From NCBI GenBank assembly GCA_016719815.1, contig JADJYK010000004.1:248001-312000 (forward strand): 64,000 bases of DNA, written 5' to 3'. Below, piece after piece: positions 32,433-42,664 of this stretch. The position numbers were made by a program, and so were the translations under genes. The stretch is from Chitinophagaceae bacterium. Lineage in GTDB: Bacteria > Bacteroidota > Bacteroidia > Chitinophagales > Chitinophagaceae. Positions within the stretch are counted from its first letter, which is position 1. Every line of letters begins with the position of its first letter. A model generated the notes under the pieces. That model worked only from the letters and a program-made list of their open reading frames with translations. It did no database searches and had not been told where the DNA came from.

Positions 32433-33575
32433 CTAAGTATGTACATCTTCTTCAGTAATTGTTTTACCGGATAAAATTACCAGCCGCTCCACCACATTCC
32501 GCAGCTCACGGATATTTCCTGTCCAGTTATACTGTTGAAGCAATTTAATGGCTGCGGGTTCAATTGCTTTTAATGCAGTACCATAATCTGTGCAAATATC
32601 ATTGAGAAATTTTTCTACCAGCAGCGGAATATCGTCGTTCCTGTCATTAAGTGAGGGAACATGAATAATAATTACTCCGATCCTGTGATATAAATCAAGG
32701 CGAAAATTTTTTGTTTCCACTTCTTTCAGTAAATCCTTATTGGTTGCTGCTATTACTCTGACATCTACACTTATATCTTTGTCCGCCCCCACCCTTGTAA
32801 TTTTTCCTTCCTGTAAGGCCCGAAGCACCTTAGCCTGCGCATTAGCACTCATATCCCCAATTTCATCCAGAAACAATGTGCCGCCATTTGCTGACTCAAA
32901 CTTTCCGATTCGTTGTTTTATTGCAGAAGTAAAAGAACCTTTTTCATGCCCGAATAATTCACTTTCAATCAACTCTGTTGGAATTGCAGCACAGTTCACT
33001 TCAACCAGAGGTGCGGCAGACCGGTTACTTTTTCCTTGAATCCACCGTGCCACTAATTCTTTACCAGATCCATTTCACCGGTTATGAGCACTCTTGCATC
33101 TGTTGGTGCCACTTTATCAATAGTTTCCTTGATCTTTTGATAGGAGCTGATTCCCCAATCATTTCCTGCACTTTACTTACTTTTCGCTTCAGCACTTTGG
33201 TTTCCGAAACCAGGTGCTTTTGTCCATTGCATTCCGGATTGTGATGAGTAGCCGGTTTAAGTCGGGTGGCTTGGAAATATAATCATATGCTCCTTTCTTT
33301 ACTGCTTCAACTGCAGTTTCAATATTTCCATGGCCAGAAATCATTATCACAGGAACATCCGGATTTATTTCGTTTGACTTTTGAAGAAATTCAATACCGT
33401 CCAGTTTGGGCATTTTAATATCACATAATACAAGGTCATACACTTTTTCCCTTATTTTTTTTACCCCTTCTTCCCCATCTGCCGCTTCATCTACTTTATA
33501 TCCTTCAAAAGAAAGTATTTCACTTAGCGTTTTGCGGATTGCTTTTTCATCATCTATTATCAGAATATCTGGCAT
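32433..33575 (-). CDS. Sigma-54-dependent response regulator lacking a DNA-binding domain (frame broken by indels)
   Basis: NtrC-like architecture: receiver domain starting MPDILIIDDEKAIRK, with the phospho-acceptor in LVLCDIKMPKLDG near residue 53, then an AAA+ domain. The Walker A (ENGSGKE after adding one base), ESELFGHEKGSFTSA loop and GGTLFLDEIGD are visible. The frame is broken several times in 33053-33240. It ends soon after the AAA+ domain (LVILSGKTITEED) with no Fis-type helix-turn-helix, about 381 residues in total. It should activate RNA polymerase-sigma54 without binding an enhancer itself; its kinase is not nearby. Confidence 0.85.
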
Positions 33576-33652
33576 TATAATAAAATTTGGGAAACAAAAA
33601 TAGCTGATTTGATACGAAGTGTTTATTTCCTGTTTACAAAGCAATACCCAGG

Positions 33653-33690
33653 AAAAAATTGAGGCCGGGTAGAAACCCAGCCTCGTTTTA
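33653..33690. terminator. Bidirectional hairpin terminator downstream of pdhB
   Basis: GAGGCCGGGT (33661-33670) pairs with ACCCAGCCTC (33675-33684) around AGAA. A run of T follows on both strands, six on the - side. Confidence 0.7.
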
Positions 33691-33796
33691 AAATCCAATA
33701 TCCTATGAAAAACCATAACAAAGATGCAGGATTATACTCTAAAAGCTGCATCTGTAATAAAATAATTTTATTTAATAGTAAAATTACCTGCCTTAA

Positions 33797-33820
33797 AAGA
33801 GAACCCTGCAAAATGCAGGG
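33797..33820 (-). terminator. Hairpin directly after the pdhB stop
   Basis: CCCTGCA (33804-33810) and TGCAGGG (33814-33820) form a 7-base stem, followed on the - strand by TTCTCTTTTAAGG. It is the first of two stacked hairpins after pdhB. Confidence 0.5.
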
Positions 33821-33845
33821 CTCGCAGTTAATATTGGCTCAGCAA

Positions 33846-34834
33846 TTATTTAACCTGGTACATCACTTCTTTTACCAGCTTCACCGTCCTTGGTACATCG
33901 GGCAGCGCTGCAGCCACAAGGTTAGGAGCATAGTGCAATGGCGCATCGGCAGCAGTGATTCTGCGTATCGGGGCATCAAGATAGTCAAAACCTTCTTTTT
34001 GAATACGATAAGTTATTTCTGAAGAAATGGATGCAAAAGGCCATTGTTCTTCCACAATCACCAGCCTGTTTGTCTTTTTAACGCTTTCAAGTATTGTCAT
34101 CCAGTCAAGCGGACGGATAGTTCTTAGATCGATAACTTCAGCACTGATACCTTCTTTTTCCAGTTCGGTAGCGGCTCCCAGTGCAACTTTCATCATTTTA
34201 TTGAATGAAACTATTGTAACATCCCTGCCGGGTTTTTTAATGTCGGCTTTGCCAAGTTCAATGTAATACTCTTCCTCTGGCACCTCACATTTTTCACCGT
34301 AAAGTTGTTCGCTTTCCATAAACATAATGGGGTCTTCCTCAAACCGGATAGCCTGTTTTAGCAAGCCTTTTGCATCATAGCCGTTGCTGGGTGATACAAC
34401 TTTTATACCCGGAATATTTGCATATAAAGCCTCAAAAGCGGTGGAGTGTTGAGCACCCAACTGGCCGGCAGAGGCATTCCCTCCTCTAAAAACGATAGGA
34501 CAAGTTATTTGCCCTCCACTCATTGCCAGCATCTTAGAAGCTGTATTTAATATTTGGTCTAAGGCTAAAACAGCGAAGTTCCAAGTCATAAACTCCACAA
34601 TCGGGCGAAGTCCGTTTTGTGCAGCCCTACCCCTATTGCAGTGAACCCGAGTTCAGAAATTGGTGTATCTAAAACCCGTTTGTGACCAAATTCTGCAAGC
34701 ATCCCCTGGCTTACTTTATAAGCACCGTTATACTCTGCCACCTCTTCTCCCATCAGGAATACCCGGTCATCCCTCCTCATTTCTTCACTCATTGCTTCTC
34801 TGAGTGCCTCTCTGAATGCAATTGTTCTTGCCAT
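33846..34834 (-). CDS. pdhB: Pyruvate dehydrogenase E1 component beta subunit (frame broken by one indel)
   Basis: Beta subunit of the thiamine-diphosphate-dependent E1 that decarboxylates pyruvate for acetyl-CoA. MARTIAFREALREAMSEEM, VFLMGEEV and DTPISELGFTAIGVG are typical. A missing G near 34625-34628 moves the frame; corrected it continues GAAQNGLRPIVEFMTWNF into the open frame 33846-34598, which has the C-terminal transketolase domain (VIDLRTIRPLD, EEQWPF). About 329 residues, normal. The E1 alpha gene is not adjacent in this window. Confidence 0.93.
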
Positions 34835-34914
34835 TTTTCTTTATTTATAGGTGGGCAAAATTAAGTGAGATGCAGGATAAAACCTAAAACAGTACTGTGC
34901 TTCATTTTATAATG

Positions 34915-35462
34915 CTACTGCAAAAGGGAATAAATAATTGTATCATAAAAATTACCCCGGAAAAATATATCTTCCCGTAAGTGCCCCTCTTTTACAAAAC
35001 CGGCTGATTCAAGCAAATATCCAGATGGCTTGTTAGCAGCGAGAATCCTGGCTTCCACACTATGGAGTTTTAAGATTTCAAAACCGTATTTCAAAACAGA
35101 TACAACGGCCTCCTTCATTATACCTTTTTCCAGAAATCAGGATGTAAAACGTAACCAACCTCAGCCCTGTGATTTTCTTTTTGAAGATTCCACAGACAAA
35201 TGGTGCCAATAATAACTTCAGGGTTCTCTTTTAAAGTAATTCCCCATAGTACTGTCTGGTTTTTCTCCGCAGCCTGTTTTATCATTCTGATAAACTCTGC
35301 CGCTTCCTGCATCCTGCGTGCAGGCTCTTTTCCCAAAAAGGCGAGCACCCGCTTGTCAGAACGCAGAAAAAAAATTTCCCGTTTGTCTTCTGCCTTTATT
35401 TCTCGAAGCAGCAACCGCTCAGTAGTTAGTGCGGGGAATGGATTAAACCTGGGGTTCAGCAT
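34915..35462 (-). CDS. GNAT acetyltransferase, RimJ/RimL type (frame broken by one indel)
   Basis: Acetyl-CoA-dependent acetyltransferase of the group acting on ribosomal protein or other N-termini. LTTERLLLREIKAEDKREI at the N-terminus and EVGYVLHPDFWKKG, SVLKYGFEILKLHSVEARI and GFVKEGHLRED in the second half are typical. The frame changes near 35120. The substrate is not readable from sequence. Confidence 0.85.
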
Positions 35463-35668
35463 ATTAACATCAGGGGGAAAAATACATCTTTATTTTCTTA
35501 CTTATCACCGCATATTTGCACTTTCCTGTACGAATAGGGCATAACCGATGGGTTACCTTTTGCTTTTCAGGGAATTAAGGGTTTGTTACAGTTCCGTACT
35601 CCCTTTCTCCAACGATAGCCGCCATCTGAAACAGGTTTAAGCAAATTCGCTAATCAAACAAATATAAA

Positions 35669-35959
35669 ATGGTACAAAAAACCTACTACAAGACTAAAGA
35701 CTATTGTAAAGTAAAATTTTCAATCGCCCCTGAAAATGCTGAAACTGTTGAAGTACTCGGCTTAAATGGCAACTGGAACGAAGCAATTGTGTTGAAAAGG
35801 AAAAAAGATGGAAGCTTTTCTGCTGAAATTAATCTTCCGAAAGAATCTACCCATGAGTTCAAATACAGGGTAAATGAAAATAACTGGTATAATGAGCCAG
35901 ACGCAGATACAGAGGTTGAAAATGAGTTTGGCGGTACAAACAGCGTCATTACGCTTTAA
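35669..35959 (+). CDS. Small CBM48/isoamylase early-set domain protein
   Basis: A 96-residue single-domain protein of the AMPK-type glycogen-binding fold (VEVLGLNGNWNEAIVLKRKKDGSFSAEI, EFKYRVNENNWYNEPDAD). No signal peptide and no catalytic domain, so it likely binds alpha-glucan or modulates a partner in the cytoplasm. Its stop overlaps the stop of the convergent ABC gene by three bases. Confidence 0.85.
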   Translation: MVQKTYYKTKDYCKVKFSIAPENAETVEVLGLNGNWNEAIVLKRKKDGSFSAEINLPKESTHEFKYRVNENNWYNEPDADTEVENEFGGTNSVITL

Positions 35960-36950
35960 TCAGTTTTACTGCTATAACAGGCTTTTATCGTATCCGGGAT
36001 AACAGAGACTTTGGTGCCGGTCAAAAAATTTCCTTGCATACTTCTAACCAGTAATTCCTGGTCGAGAAAAGATATTGTAAGCAAATAACTGTTTCCGGAA
36101 AAATCAATTTTTTTTATTTCACCTTTAACCTGACCATCCTCTTTTGTGCTGATCGCTAAATGCTCAGGCCGAAAGAGGATTTTTCTTTCATTTCTTGCAA
36201 GATTATAATTTGCAGCAAAGAAACTTGTGGTTAAATCAGAAAGTACAGTATAATCACCAAAAAGACCGGCACTATATTCTGTTTCCGGTTTAAAATAAAT
36301 CTCTTCAGCACTGCCTTGCTGAATTATTTTCCGTCTTTCAATACCAGAATCCTGTCGGCCCAGGAAAGTGTATCGGTTGGTTCGTGTGAAACGATGATAC
36401 AACTTATTCCCAGTTGCTCCCCAATATCATGAATTACTTTTTTTATTGCTCGCTTATGAGCCATATCCATATTTGAGAATGGCTCGTCCAGCAATAACAG
36501 TTTTGGGGTAGTGGTAAGTAAACGGGCAAGAACGATACGCTGCCTTTCGCCACCAGACAACTGATTGGTCTTTCTTTTTAGCAAATGATCCACCTGGCAT
36601 ACTTTATAAATCGTCATTGCTTCTTCACCGGTCAGGAGGTTTCTGCATTCTAACTCCTCTTCTACCCTGTAGTTGTTTCGTAGCTCAAAATACTGGCTCA
36701 GGTATGCAATTGCAGGATGACCAGGCAGCAGTTTCTCCAACGGGCCGGGCACCCGTACATCCTGGAAAAAAACTTCTCCCGCTATGGGTTGTATCAGTCC
36801 GGCAATAATTTTTAGCAATGATGTTTTGCCTGAGCCTGTTTCACCGGCAATGACAATTTTTTCTCCCTCTGCCTGTACAAAACTGGTTTCCCTGAGTAAG
36901 GTTATACCATTTTCAATGCGGGAAACATGTTTAACTTCTAAGAATGCCAT
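35956..36950 (-). CDS. ABC transporter ATP-binding protein with C-terminal TOBE-like region (frame broken by one indel)
   Basis: ABC ATPase with Walker A GETGSGKT near residue 36, signature LSGGERQR near 133 and Walker B LLLLDEPFSN. A C-terminal domain of the MalK/PotA type follows in another frame (ILFRPEHLAISTKEDGQVKGEIKKI). A missing A near 36327-36330 turns DGKIIQQGSAEE into a stop. No permease or binding protein is adjacent, so the transported substrate is unknown. It follows the DUF6370 gene by 23 bases. Confidence 0.82.
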
Positions 36951-36973
36951 TGCAAACCTGCTTTGTGGTAGTA

Positions 36974-37337
36974 TTAGTGGCTGGCCGGTTTTTTATTGCC
37001 TGCAGGAAGCAGCTTAAAATATGTAACCCTGAAATTTCCGTTTATAACTTCTCCCTGCACTTCTGCTTTACGGACTGCGGCGCAAAAACCATCTGCAGCA
37101 TGCGGATTGCCGTGGTCATCAAGTGTTGTTCCTTCAACAAAGTATTTTTTGTTTTTAATCTGTACAGCCAAAAGTACACCCGTCTGCTTTCATTCCTAAC
37201 ATGCATTGACCGCAGGCCACTTTTAATACCTGAACCGGTTTGGTGCTATCTGGTACTGTTGCCAATGATGTGCCTGACTGTGCGGAGCACATTGCTGCAA
37301 ACAATATAAAAGAAATAAGAATACCTGCTATTTTCAT
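36974..37337 (-). CDS. DUF6370 family secreted small protein (frame broken by one indel)
   Basis: Small exported protein of about 120 residues: signal peptide (MKIAGILISFILFAAMCSA), a cysteine-rich CGQCMLGMKADGC segment, and DDHGNPHAADGFCAAVRKAEVQGEV with RVTYFKLLP at the end, matching DUF6370. The frame changes by an extra T near 37163-37167. The conserved Cys/His pattern suggests metal binding; no function is known to me. Confidence 0.8.
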
Positions 37338-37395
37338 TGCTGTATATTTTGTTCAAATGTACCAAGAATGCAAGCAGAAAGCTTATCGTATAACG

Positions 37396-37926
37396 TTAAT
37401 TGATATTTTTTTCCAAATACATAAACTCAAGCGGCATTTTATGCTTGCCGGTAATTCCATCTTCTATAAATGGTTTTCTAATGCCTGTATCTGCATAACC
37501 GTGGCGTTTGTACCAGTCAATCAGCTCAGAACGAACGGAAATGACGGACATGTAGATAATGCGGCAATTGACAAAACGGGTGTATTCTTCGGCCGCTTTT
37601 AATATTTCCTTTCCGATACCAGCACCTTGCCTTTGCGGAGAAACGCTGAACATGCCCAGGTATATTCTTTCGCCCTGTTGCTGCAGGTTTACGCAACCAG
37701 TTATTTCGCCGGATTTTTCTACATACTTCAGAAAAACACTTCCCTGTTCATTCATTGTTTCGGCTGTTAGTTCAGGGGTTGATCTAGTATCACCGCCAAT
37801 TAAATGCTCTTCTGTTGTCCAGCCTTTTTGGAAGCTTCGCCGCGGTAGGCCGTGTTGAGCAGAGCTTGTTATTGCCGGCACATCTGCCGGCACTGCGATA
37901 TGTATGCGGAGATTTTGAAATTGCAT
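37396..37926 (-). CDS. GNAT family N-acetyltransferase
   Basis: A 176-residue acetyltransferase: VSPQRQGAGIGKEILKAAEEY is the acetyl-CoA binding loop. A stretch of about ten residues after position 23 (HGLPRRSF) looks frameshifted: the middle frame reads LLNTAYRGEASKKGW, the expected sequence, so two compensating indels lie near 37830-37865. Same strand as the DUF6370 and ABC genes, 58 bases upstream of DUF6370. Confidence 0.78.
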   Translation of the reverse strand: MQFQNLRIHIAVPADVPAITSSAQHGLPRRSFQKGWTTEEHLIGGDTRSTPELTAETMNEQGSVFLKYVEKSGEITGCVNLQQQGERIYLGMFSVSPQRQGAGIGKEILKAAEEYTRFVNCRIIYMSVISVRSELIDWYKRHGYADTGIRKPFIEDGITGKHKMPLEFMYLEKNIN

Positions 37927-37966
37927 TTTTTAATGATTAAGAAACCGTTGCCTGGTAATTACGTAA

Positions 37967-37989
37967 AGTGCCCTGTTAGGCAGGGCACT
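37967..37989. terminator. Perfect hairpin between the acetyltransferase and the 38013-38447 gene
   Basis: AGTGCCCTG (37967-37975) and CAGGGCACT (37981-37989) form a 9-base stem. It follows the stop of the gene at 38013 on the - strand, though the T-run is weak. Confidence 0.5.
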
Positions 37990-38012
37990 CTTCATTCATT
38001 TTTATATTTCGG

Positions 38013-38447
38013 TTATTTGTAAAAGTTCTTCTTCATACTGTTGTGCACCACCCTGTATTTGCCATCTCTTAACCGGATCTGGTACATATTTTCTATTGCC
38101 GTGATATTGGGATTTGAAAGATGCCTCTCGTTGAACGGCTCGAGGATATCGGCTTCTGCCACCACTTCGCCTGCGTCGTTAATGTCTTTTCTGAAAACAC
38201 GGTAGGTAAAATGCCAGAAGTTGAAATCGCCGTCATCATGCTTTTCTCCGTAATGGTCGTTGAAGCCTTCGAAGATGAGTTCGTTGGTATGCCCTGAATG
38301 TTCTTCAAGCCCTTCTGTAATATTAATGAAGTGATTCATTTCGGGATCATCGTGGGTAATATTGCTGTCCCAGATTATTTCCCCGTCGAGATAGATTACA
38401 AGCCTGTTATCTGCATGAGTGACATTGATCCAGTATTCGTGTTTCAT
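38013..38447 (-). CDS. Hypothetical protein, acidic and aromatic-rich
   Basis: Intact 144-residue protein without signal peptide or membrane segment. It is rich in Asp, Glu, His and aromatics (EYWINVTHADNRLVIYLDGEIIWDSN; FNDHYGEKHDDGDFNFWHF). I do not recognise the family. The start of the protein suggests a jelly-roll or lectin-like strand pattern. It is flanked by a hairpin downstream and a divergent gene upstream. Confidence 0.55.
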   Translation of the reverse strand: MKHEYWINVTHADNRLVIYLDGEIIWDSNITHDDPEMNHFINITEGLEEHSGHTNELIFEGFNDHYGEKHDDGDFNFWHFTYRVFRKDINDAGEVVAEADILEPFNERHLSNPNITAIENMYQIRLRDGKYRVVHNSMKKNFYK

Positions 38448-38637
38448 GTGTATTAATATTGATTTTAGATTTCAGGGCAAATTAGCCCATTTTTTGCATT
38501 TGGTTATGACGAAAATTATCCCAGCGGGTGATGTTGGTTATCAGGAGAATGAGTGTTGAGGCTGTATAAGATGAGGTGGATGAGTACTATCATTGGAAAA
38601 GGGATGAAAAATGCTGTAACTTATCCTCACAAAATGA

Positions 38638-39078
38638 ATGGTTATGAAAAAGACATTGCTATTATGGCTGCTGCTGAATGGTGTGCTTTGTTATGGCCAG
38701 GAAGCAACACCGGGCAACCAGCTAACACGGGAGGATTACCTGAAAAAGAGCAAGAACCAGAAAACGGTGGCGTGGGTACTGCTGGGCGGCGGTGCCGCAA
38801 TGGCGGTGGCGGGTGGCATTTGGTTTGGCGAATCTTTTTCGATTGACATTTTTGGACCGGATGAAGACAACAGTGAAGGGGCTGCAGGTGCTGTTATGGT
38901 TGCGGGTGTAGCTGCCATGGTGGCCAGCATACCGCTGTTTATTTCATCGGCACGGAATAAGGGAAGGGCGGAAAAAGTGTCGATTGGGTTTGTACCGGAA
39001 CAGTTGTCTGCTATGGCTACCAGATTTTACAGAGGGGGAAAGCACTACCCTGCTGTGGGGGTGCGAATTAATTTTTAG
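38638..39078 (+). CDS. Hypothetical exported/membrane protein
   Basis: A 146-residue protein with a signal peptide (MVMKKTLLLWLLLNGVLCYGQ) and two hydrophobic, glycine/alanine-rich segments (TVAWVLLGGGAAMAVAGGIW; GAAGAVMVAGVAAMVASIP) separated by an acidic loop. The C-terminus (SIGFVPEQLSAMA, YPAVGVRINF) is strand-like. The start could also be the Met at 38644. I do not recognise a family. Confidence 0.6.
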   Translation: MVMKKTLLLWLLLNGVLCYGQEATPGNQLTREDYLKKSKNQKTVAWVLLGGGAAMAVAGGIWFGESFSIDIFGPDEDNSEGAAGAVMVAGVAAMVASIPLFISSARNKGRAEKVSIGFVPEQLSAMATRFYRGGKHYPAVGVRINF

Positions 39079-39352
39079 CTTTTATATTATCTGAACGGAA
39101 ATAAAAAAGCCTGCGGTGCGGTAAAAACCGGATGCGGGCTTATTCAATCTTGATGCCAAAAATTAAAAAGCAGAAAAAATGCATTGCATAAAGGGGCTAT
39201 ATCAGGAGAAGCGAAAAATCATATCATAATATGTAAAATCATCCTTTCGCAGTATTTATTTGTTAATCCATATTGCCATAAAACGGGTTTAACTATATCA
39301 TTTTTTTGAAAACTTGTTTTTTGTACCTTTTCGGCATAAAATAAAATTGGAT

Positions 39353-39598
39353 ATGGCCCGTTCACATCACAGAAAAGCTCATAAGCAAAGGCTGAAAGAT
39401 TATAAACATGTGCATGAAGACCTTGCCCATGTGCGGCAAAAAACAGGTACCACTTTTGTATTTACGCTGCTTGGTATAGTGCTGGGTGGCACCGTTGGTT
39501 ATATTGCCACGGGTGGTGCCCTGCTGTGGATTGCGGCCGGTATCGTAGTAATGGGCTTTGCAGGCTACCTGCTGGGTAAGCGGGTGGAAAAGGCCTGA
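39353..39598 (+). CDS. Small two-helix membrane protein with basic N-terminus
   Basis: An 81-residue protein; start chosen at ATG 39353 (MARSHHRKAHKQRLKDYKHV), since upstream residues are not protein-like. A strongly basic soluble head is followed by two predicted membrane helices (FVFTLLGIVLGGTVGYIA; LLWIAAGIVVMGFAGYLLG). Function unknown. Confidence 0.6.
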   Translation: MARSHHRKAHKQRLKDYKHVHEDLAHVRQKTGTTFVFTLLGIVLGGTVGYIATGGALLWIAAGIVVMGFAGYLLGKRVEKA

Positions 39599-39605
39599 TG
39601 CGCTG

Positions 39606-41574
39606 TTACCAGGCTATTCCGTAATCCTCACCATGATTACTGCTGCCGCCCCAAAGGCTGCTGTGCTTCCAGTCGAAATATATTGCATTGATGGGTCCGC
39701 TTGTTCTGTCATCAAACGACAGGATGTATCCCATTTTTTTTAATTCGCCCCTCACCTGTTCGGATGTTTTATCTATTACTAATAAATGGCCGGGCCTGGG
39801 TTTGCGATCGGCTTTTTTGCTGCCGCCTAATGAAAGCCACAACTGGTTGGTATTAATGTTAGCTGCTTCGGTGGCCTGCTGTACCGTCATTCCAAACTCA
39901 ACCATATTCAAGAAAAATTGGAGCAGGTTCTGGTCCTGCGTGTCGCCGCCCTGTACACCAAATGCCAGGAATGGCTTGCCGTCTTTTATAGCAATGGTTG
40001 GCGTAAGAGTTACCCTGGGTCTTTTGCCCGGTGCCACTACATTAAACGGATTGATTGCAGAGTCGAGTACAAAGCTCTGCATCCGCTGGCTCATACCCAC
40101 ACCTGTATTACCTGCAATGCAGGCGGGCAACCAGCCACCACTTGGAGTGATGGAGACTATCCATCCCTCTTTATCAGCTGCCTCTACAGTGGTGGTGCCG
40201 CGCCACAGGCGGTCGTAATATAAGGCCTCCGTTGAATCTGCTGCGATGGAGGAGCCCCGGGCACTGTAAAGCAAAGAATTATTTTGAAACCCACTATTGA
40301 TTTCAATGTTTTCTTCTGCCTGAATGCTTATATCATGTTTTGGCATGAAGTTGCCGTCTGTTTTATAGTTACTATCTGACAGGGCATTATGCTGCTGCAG
40401 GTATTTTTCAAATGGATTTTTGCCATTTCCCATTAAATCATACGGATTGCCGGGAGTAAAGAATATATTTCGTTCGGGGTTTATTAATGCCGCTCTTTGT
40501 TTTGCATATTCTTTGCTCAACAGCCCTTTTATTGGATTTAATGGAGAAAAACAGGGGTCGCCGTAATAAAAATCACGGTCGGCAAAGGCAAGGCTCATGG
40601 CCTGGTAAACTGTATTGATATATTGAGCAGAGTTGTACCCCATTTTCTTCAAATCGAAATTTTCCAAAATATTCAGCGATTGTAATAACGCTGGCCCCTG
40701 TGTCCATTGCTGAAGTTTGTATACATCAATGCCCTTGTAGTTCACCTGTACAGGTTCTTCTTCAACAGGTTTCCATTTTGCTAAATCCTGCATAGTAATA
40801 AGCCCTCCTGTTCCAGCAACCCCGCACAAACTCTTTCGCAATGTCACCCTTGTAAAAGCGGTTATAAGCAGCCATGATGGCTTCTTTACGGTTCTTTTTC
40901 TGTTTTAATGCTGCCTGTTCTGCAGCCACCATTTTGGTAAGCGTTTGCAGTAAATCTTTCTGCACAAAGATTTCGCCTGCTTCGGGAGCTTCTCTTTTTT
41001 CGTCTGAATGCGGCAGCAATACTTTCTTGCTATACGGCCATTCTTTTATTCTTGCTTTGCCCCGTTCAATACTGTTGGCCGTTTGTGCGTCAATGGGATA
41101 ACCAGCGGCCATTTGTATGGCAGGTGCCAGCACTTCTTTGAGACTCATGGTGCCGTATTGGGCCAGCATGTGGCAAAGACCGCCGGGTGTGCCGGGAGTA
41201 ACAGCTGCCAATGGGCCATACTCCGGAGGGAAATCATATCCTTTATTTTTGAAAAACTCAGGTGTGGCGCCTGTGGGAGCAAAGCCCAGGGCATTGAGTG
41301 CAATCACCTTTTTTTGTTTTGGGTTATAGATGAGAGCCTGTGTTTCGCCACCCCAGCTAAGTACATCCCACATGGTGCAGGTGGCGGCGAGCATGGCACA
41401 GGCAGCATCAATGGCATTGCCTCCTTTCTGAAAAATTATTGCCCCGGCTGTGGCAGCCATTGGCTTACCTGTTATGGCCATCCAGTTTTTGCCATGTAAA
41501 GGCGGCTTTTGTGTTTGCTGAGCTGATACAGAAATTGAAATAGTTATGACTATACTGAAAAAGATTTTTTGCAT
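39606..41574 (-). CDS. ggt: Gamma-glutamyltransferase (frame broken by one indel)
   Basis: Periplasmic N-terminal-nucleophile hydrolase cleaving gamma-glutamyl bonds of glutathione and related compounds. Signal peptide (MQKIFFSIVITISISVSAQ); large-subunit start GKPMAATAGAIIFQKGGNAIDAACA. The autoprocessing/nucleophile Thr lies in RGTTTVEAADKEG, at the start of the small subunit. The frame changes near 40815-40825, where FVRGVAGTGGLITMQDLAKW is expected. The C-terminal part has GGKPFLAFGVQGGDTQDQN-like sequence, normal for the family. Confidence 0.9.
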
Positions 41575-41612
41575 ACTGCTGAAGTTTCAGTATAAAGTTA
41601 AGCTGATGTATA

Positions 41613-41653
41613 ATAAAAAGAAACCGCCCCACCTGGTATTGCAGGCGGAGCGG
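41613..41653 (-). terminator. Terminator after the PepSY-like lipoprotein gene
   Basis: An imperfect 12-base stem (41624-41635 with 41642-41653) is followed on the - strand by TTTCTTTTTAT, just after the stop at 41679. Confidence 0.65.
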
Positions 41654-41678
41654 CCGGTTTATCTTATGTGAGGAATAA

Positions 41679-42155
41679 TTATGCTGATTGTTCAAACTTG
41701 AGCAAGGCTCCAGCAGCAGAATAGGTAGCTTCATATTTCAGACTGCCCCGCATAAAATGAGCCTTCCATGTGCCGTCATTTCTCAGCTTCCACTCATACA
41801 CATTATCAATCGGGAAGCGCTGACGGAAAGCATCAAGTACCACCTGTGGTACAGGACCATCAATGCATATTACTGAATGTGAAGTCTGGTTGCCACTATC
41901 ATCAAAACCGGCAGAATGACGCTGGCTGCTGTAATTAAACTGTGCTTCAAAACTGCTGCTGCTATGGCGCTGCCATTCAACAGAAGTGGCACCACTAAAA
42001 TTACTGACGAGGGATGTACGGACAGCCTGAGGCACTGCCGAAGCATCCACTACATTGGCATTCCCGTTACCGGTAGTATTATCATCAATAGCTGATTTTG
42101 AACATGCTGTAAATGAAATTGCGGCAAAGGCGGCAAGAATGATTGTGTTTTTCAT
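41679..42155 (-). CDS. PepSY-like domain lipoprotein
   Basis: A 158-residue lipoprotein: N-terminal signal with lipobox FTAC (Cys at about 18), then two tandem repeats of a PepSY-like pattern, AVPQAVRTSLVSNFSGATSVEWQ and PVPQVVLDAFRQRFPIDNVYEWKLRNDGTW. Such proteins are frequent in Bacteroidota; function is unknown, possibly binding a protease or peptide. Confidence 0.75.
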   Translation of the reverse strand: MKNTIILAAFAAISFTACSKSAIDDNTTGNGNANVVDASAVPQAVRTSLVSNFSGATSVEWQRHSSSSFEAQFNYSSQRHSAGFDDSGNQTSHSVICIDGPVPQVVLDAFRQRFPIDNVYEWKLRNDGTWKAHFMRGSLKYEATYSAAGALLKFEQSA

Positions 42156-42212
42156 GACTGTTTTTTTTTCTTTTAATAAATGTTACAATGAATAGTAAGC
42201 ACCAGATATTAT

Positions 42213-42246
42213 TTTGTAACCACGATTTGAAAAAAAAGTACATTTG
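42213..42246 (+). promoter_or_regulatory. Candidate promoter of the RRM protein gene
   Basis: TACATTTG at 42239-42246 fits the Bacteroidota -7 box; TTTG at 42213-42216 lies 22 bases upstream, slightly longer than ideal. Confidence 0.4.
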
Positions 42247-42262
42247 CTGAAAATAATCTCTG

Positions 42263-42652
42263 ATGAAACTGTTTGTAGCCGGCCTTCCGTACGATATGGA
42301 CGACGCTGAATTAGAAGAATTCTTTGAAAAATTTGGTACTGTTACCTCCGTTAAGGTGGCTATGGACAGGGAAACCGGTAAAAGCAAAGGATTTGCATTT
42401 GTTGAAATGCCTCTTGAAACTGAAGCAAGAGAAGCCATTGAAGGGCTTAACAATCTTGCCATCGGCAAAAAAACGCTGGTAGTAAAACAAGCCGAAGAAA
42501 AACCCGGCGGCGGTAGTGGTGGTTTCCGCAGCGGTGGCAGCGGAGGGTATAATAAAGGTGGTAGCGGCGGCTTCCGCAGTGGAGGCGGCGGTGGCGGCGG
42601 CTATAACAAAGGTGGCGGTGGCTACGACAGGGATCGCCGCAGTAAGTACTAA
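42263..42652 (+). CDS. Glycine-rich RNA-binding protein, single RRM
   Basis: A 129-residue protein: RRM with RNP2 LFVAGL at residue 3 and RNP1 KGFAFVEM at about 42, followed by a C-terminal tail of Gly-rich repeats (GGSGGFRSGG, GGGGYNKGG), like cyanobacterial and Bacteroidota cold-inducible Rbp proteins. It likely binds single-stranded RNA and may help cold or stress regulation. Confidence 0.93.
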   Translation: MKLFVAGLPYDMDDAELEEFFEKFGTVTSVKVAMDRETGKSKGFAFVEMPLETEAREAIEGLNNLAIGKKTLVVKQAEEKPGGGSGGFRSGGSGGYNKGGSGGFRSGGGGGGGYNKGGGGYDRDRRSKY

Positions 42653-42664
42653 ATAATCCCCTGC

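Noticed and set aside
34586..34834. Programmed ribosomal frameshift in pdhB
   Set aside because: No slippery heptamer or downstream structure was found, and the same kind of break occurs in many unrelated genes.
39601..40223. Long open frames on the + strand opposite ggt
   Set aside because: They lie antisense to a clear gamma-glutamyltransferase.
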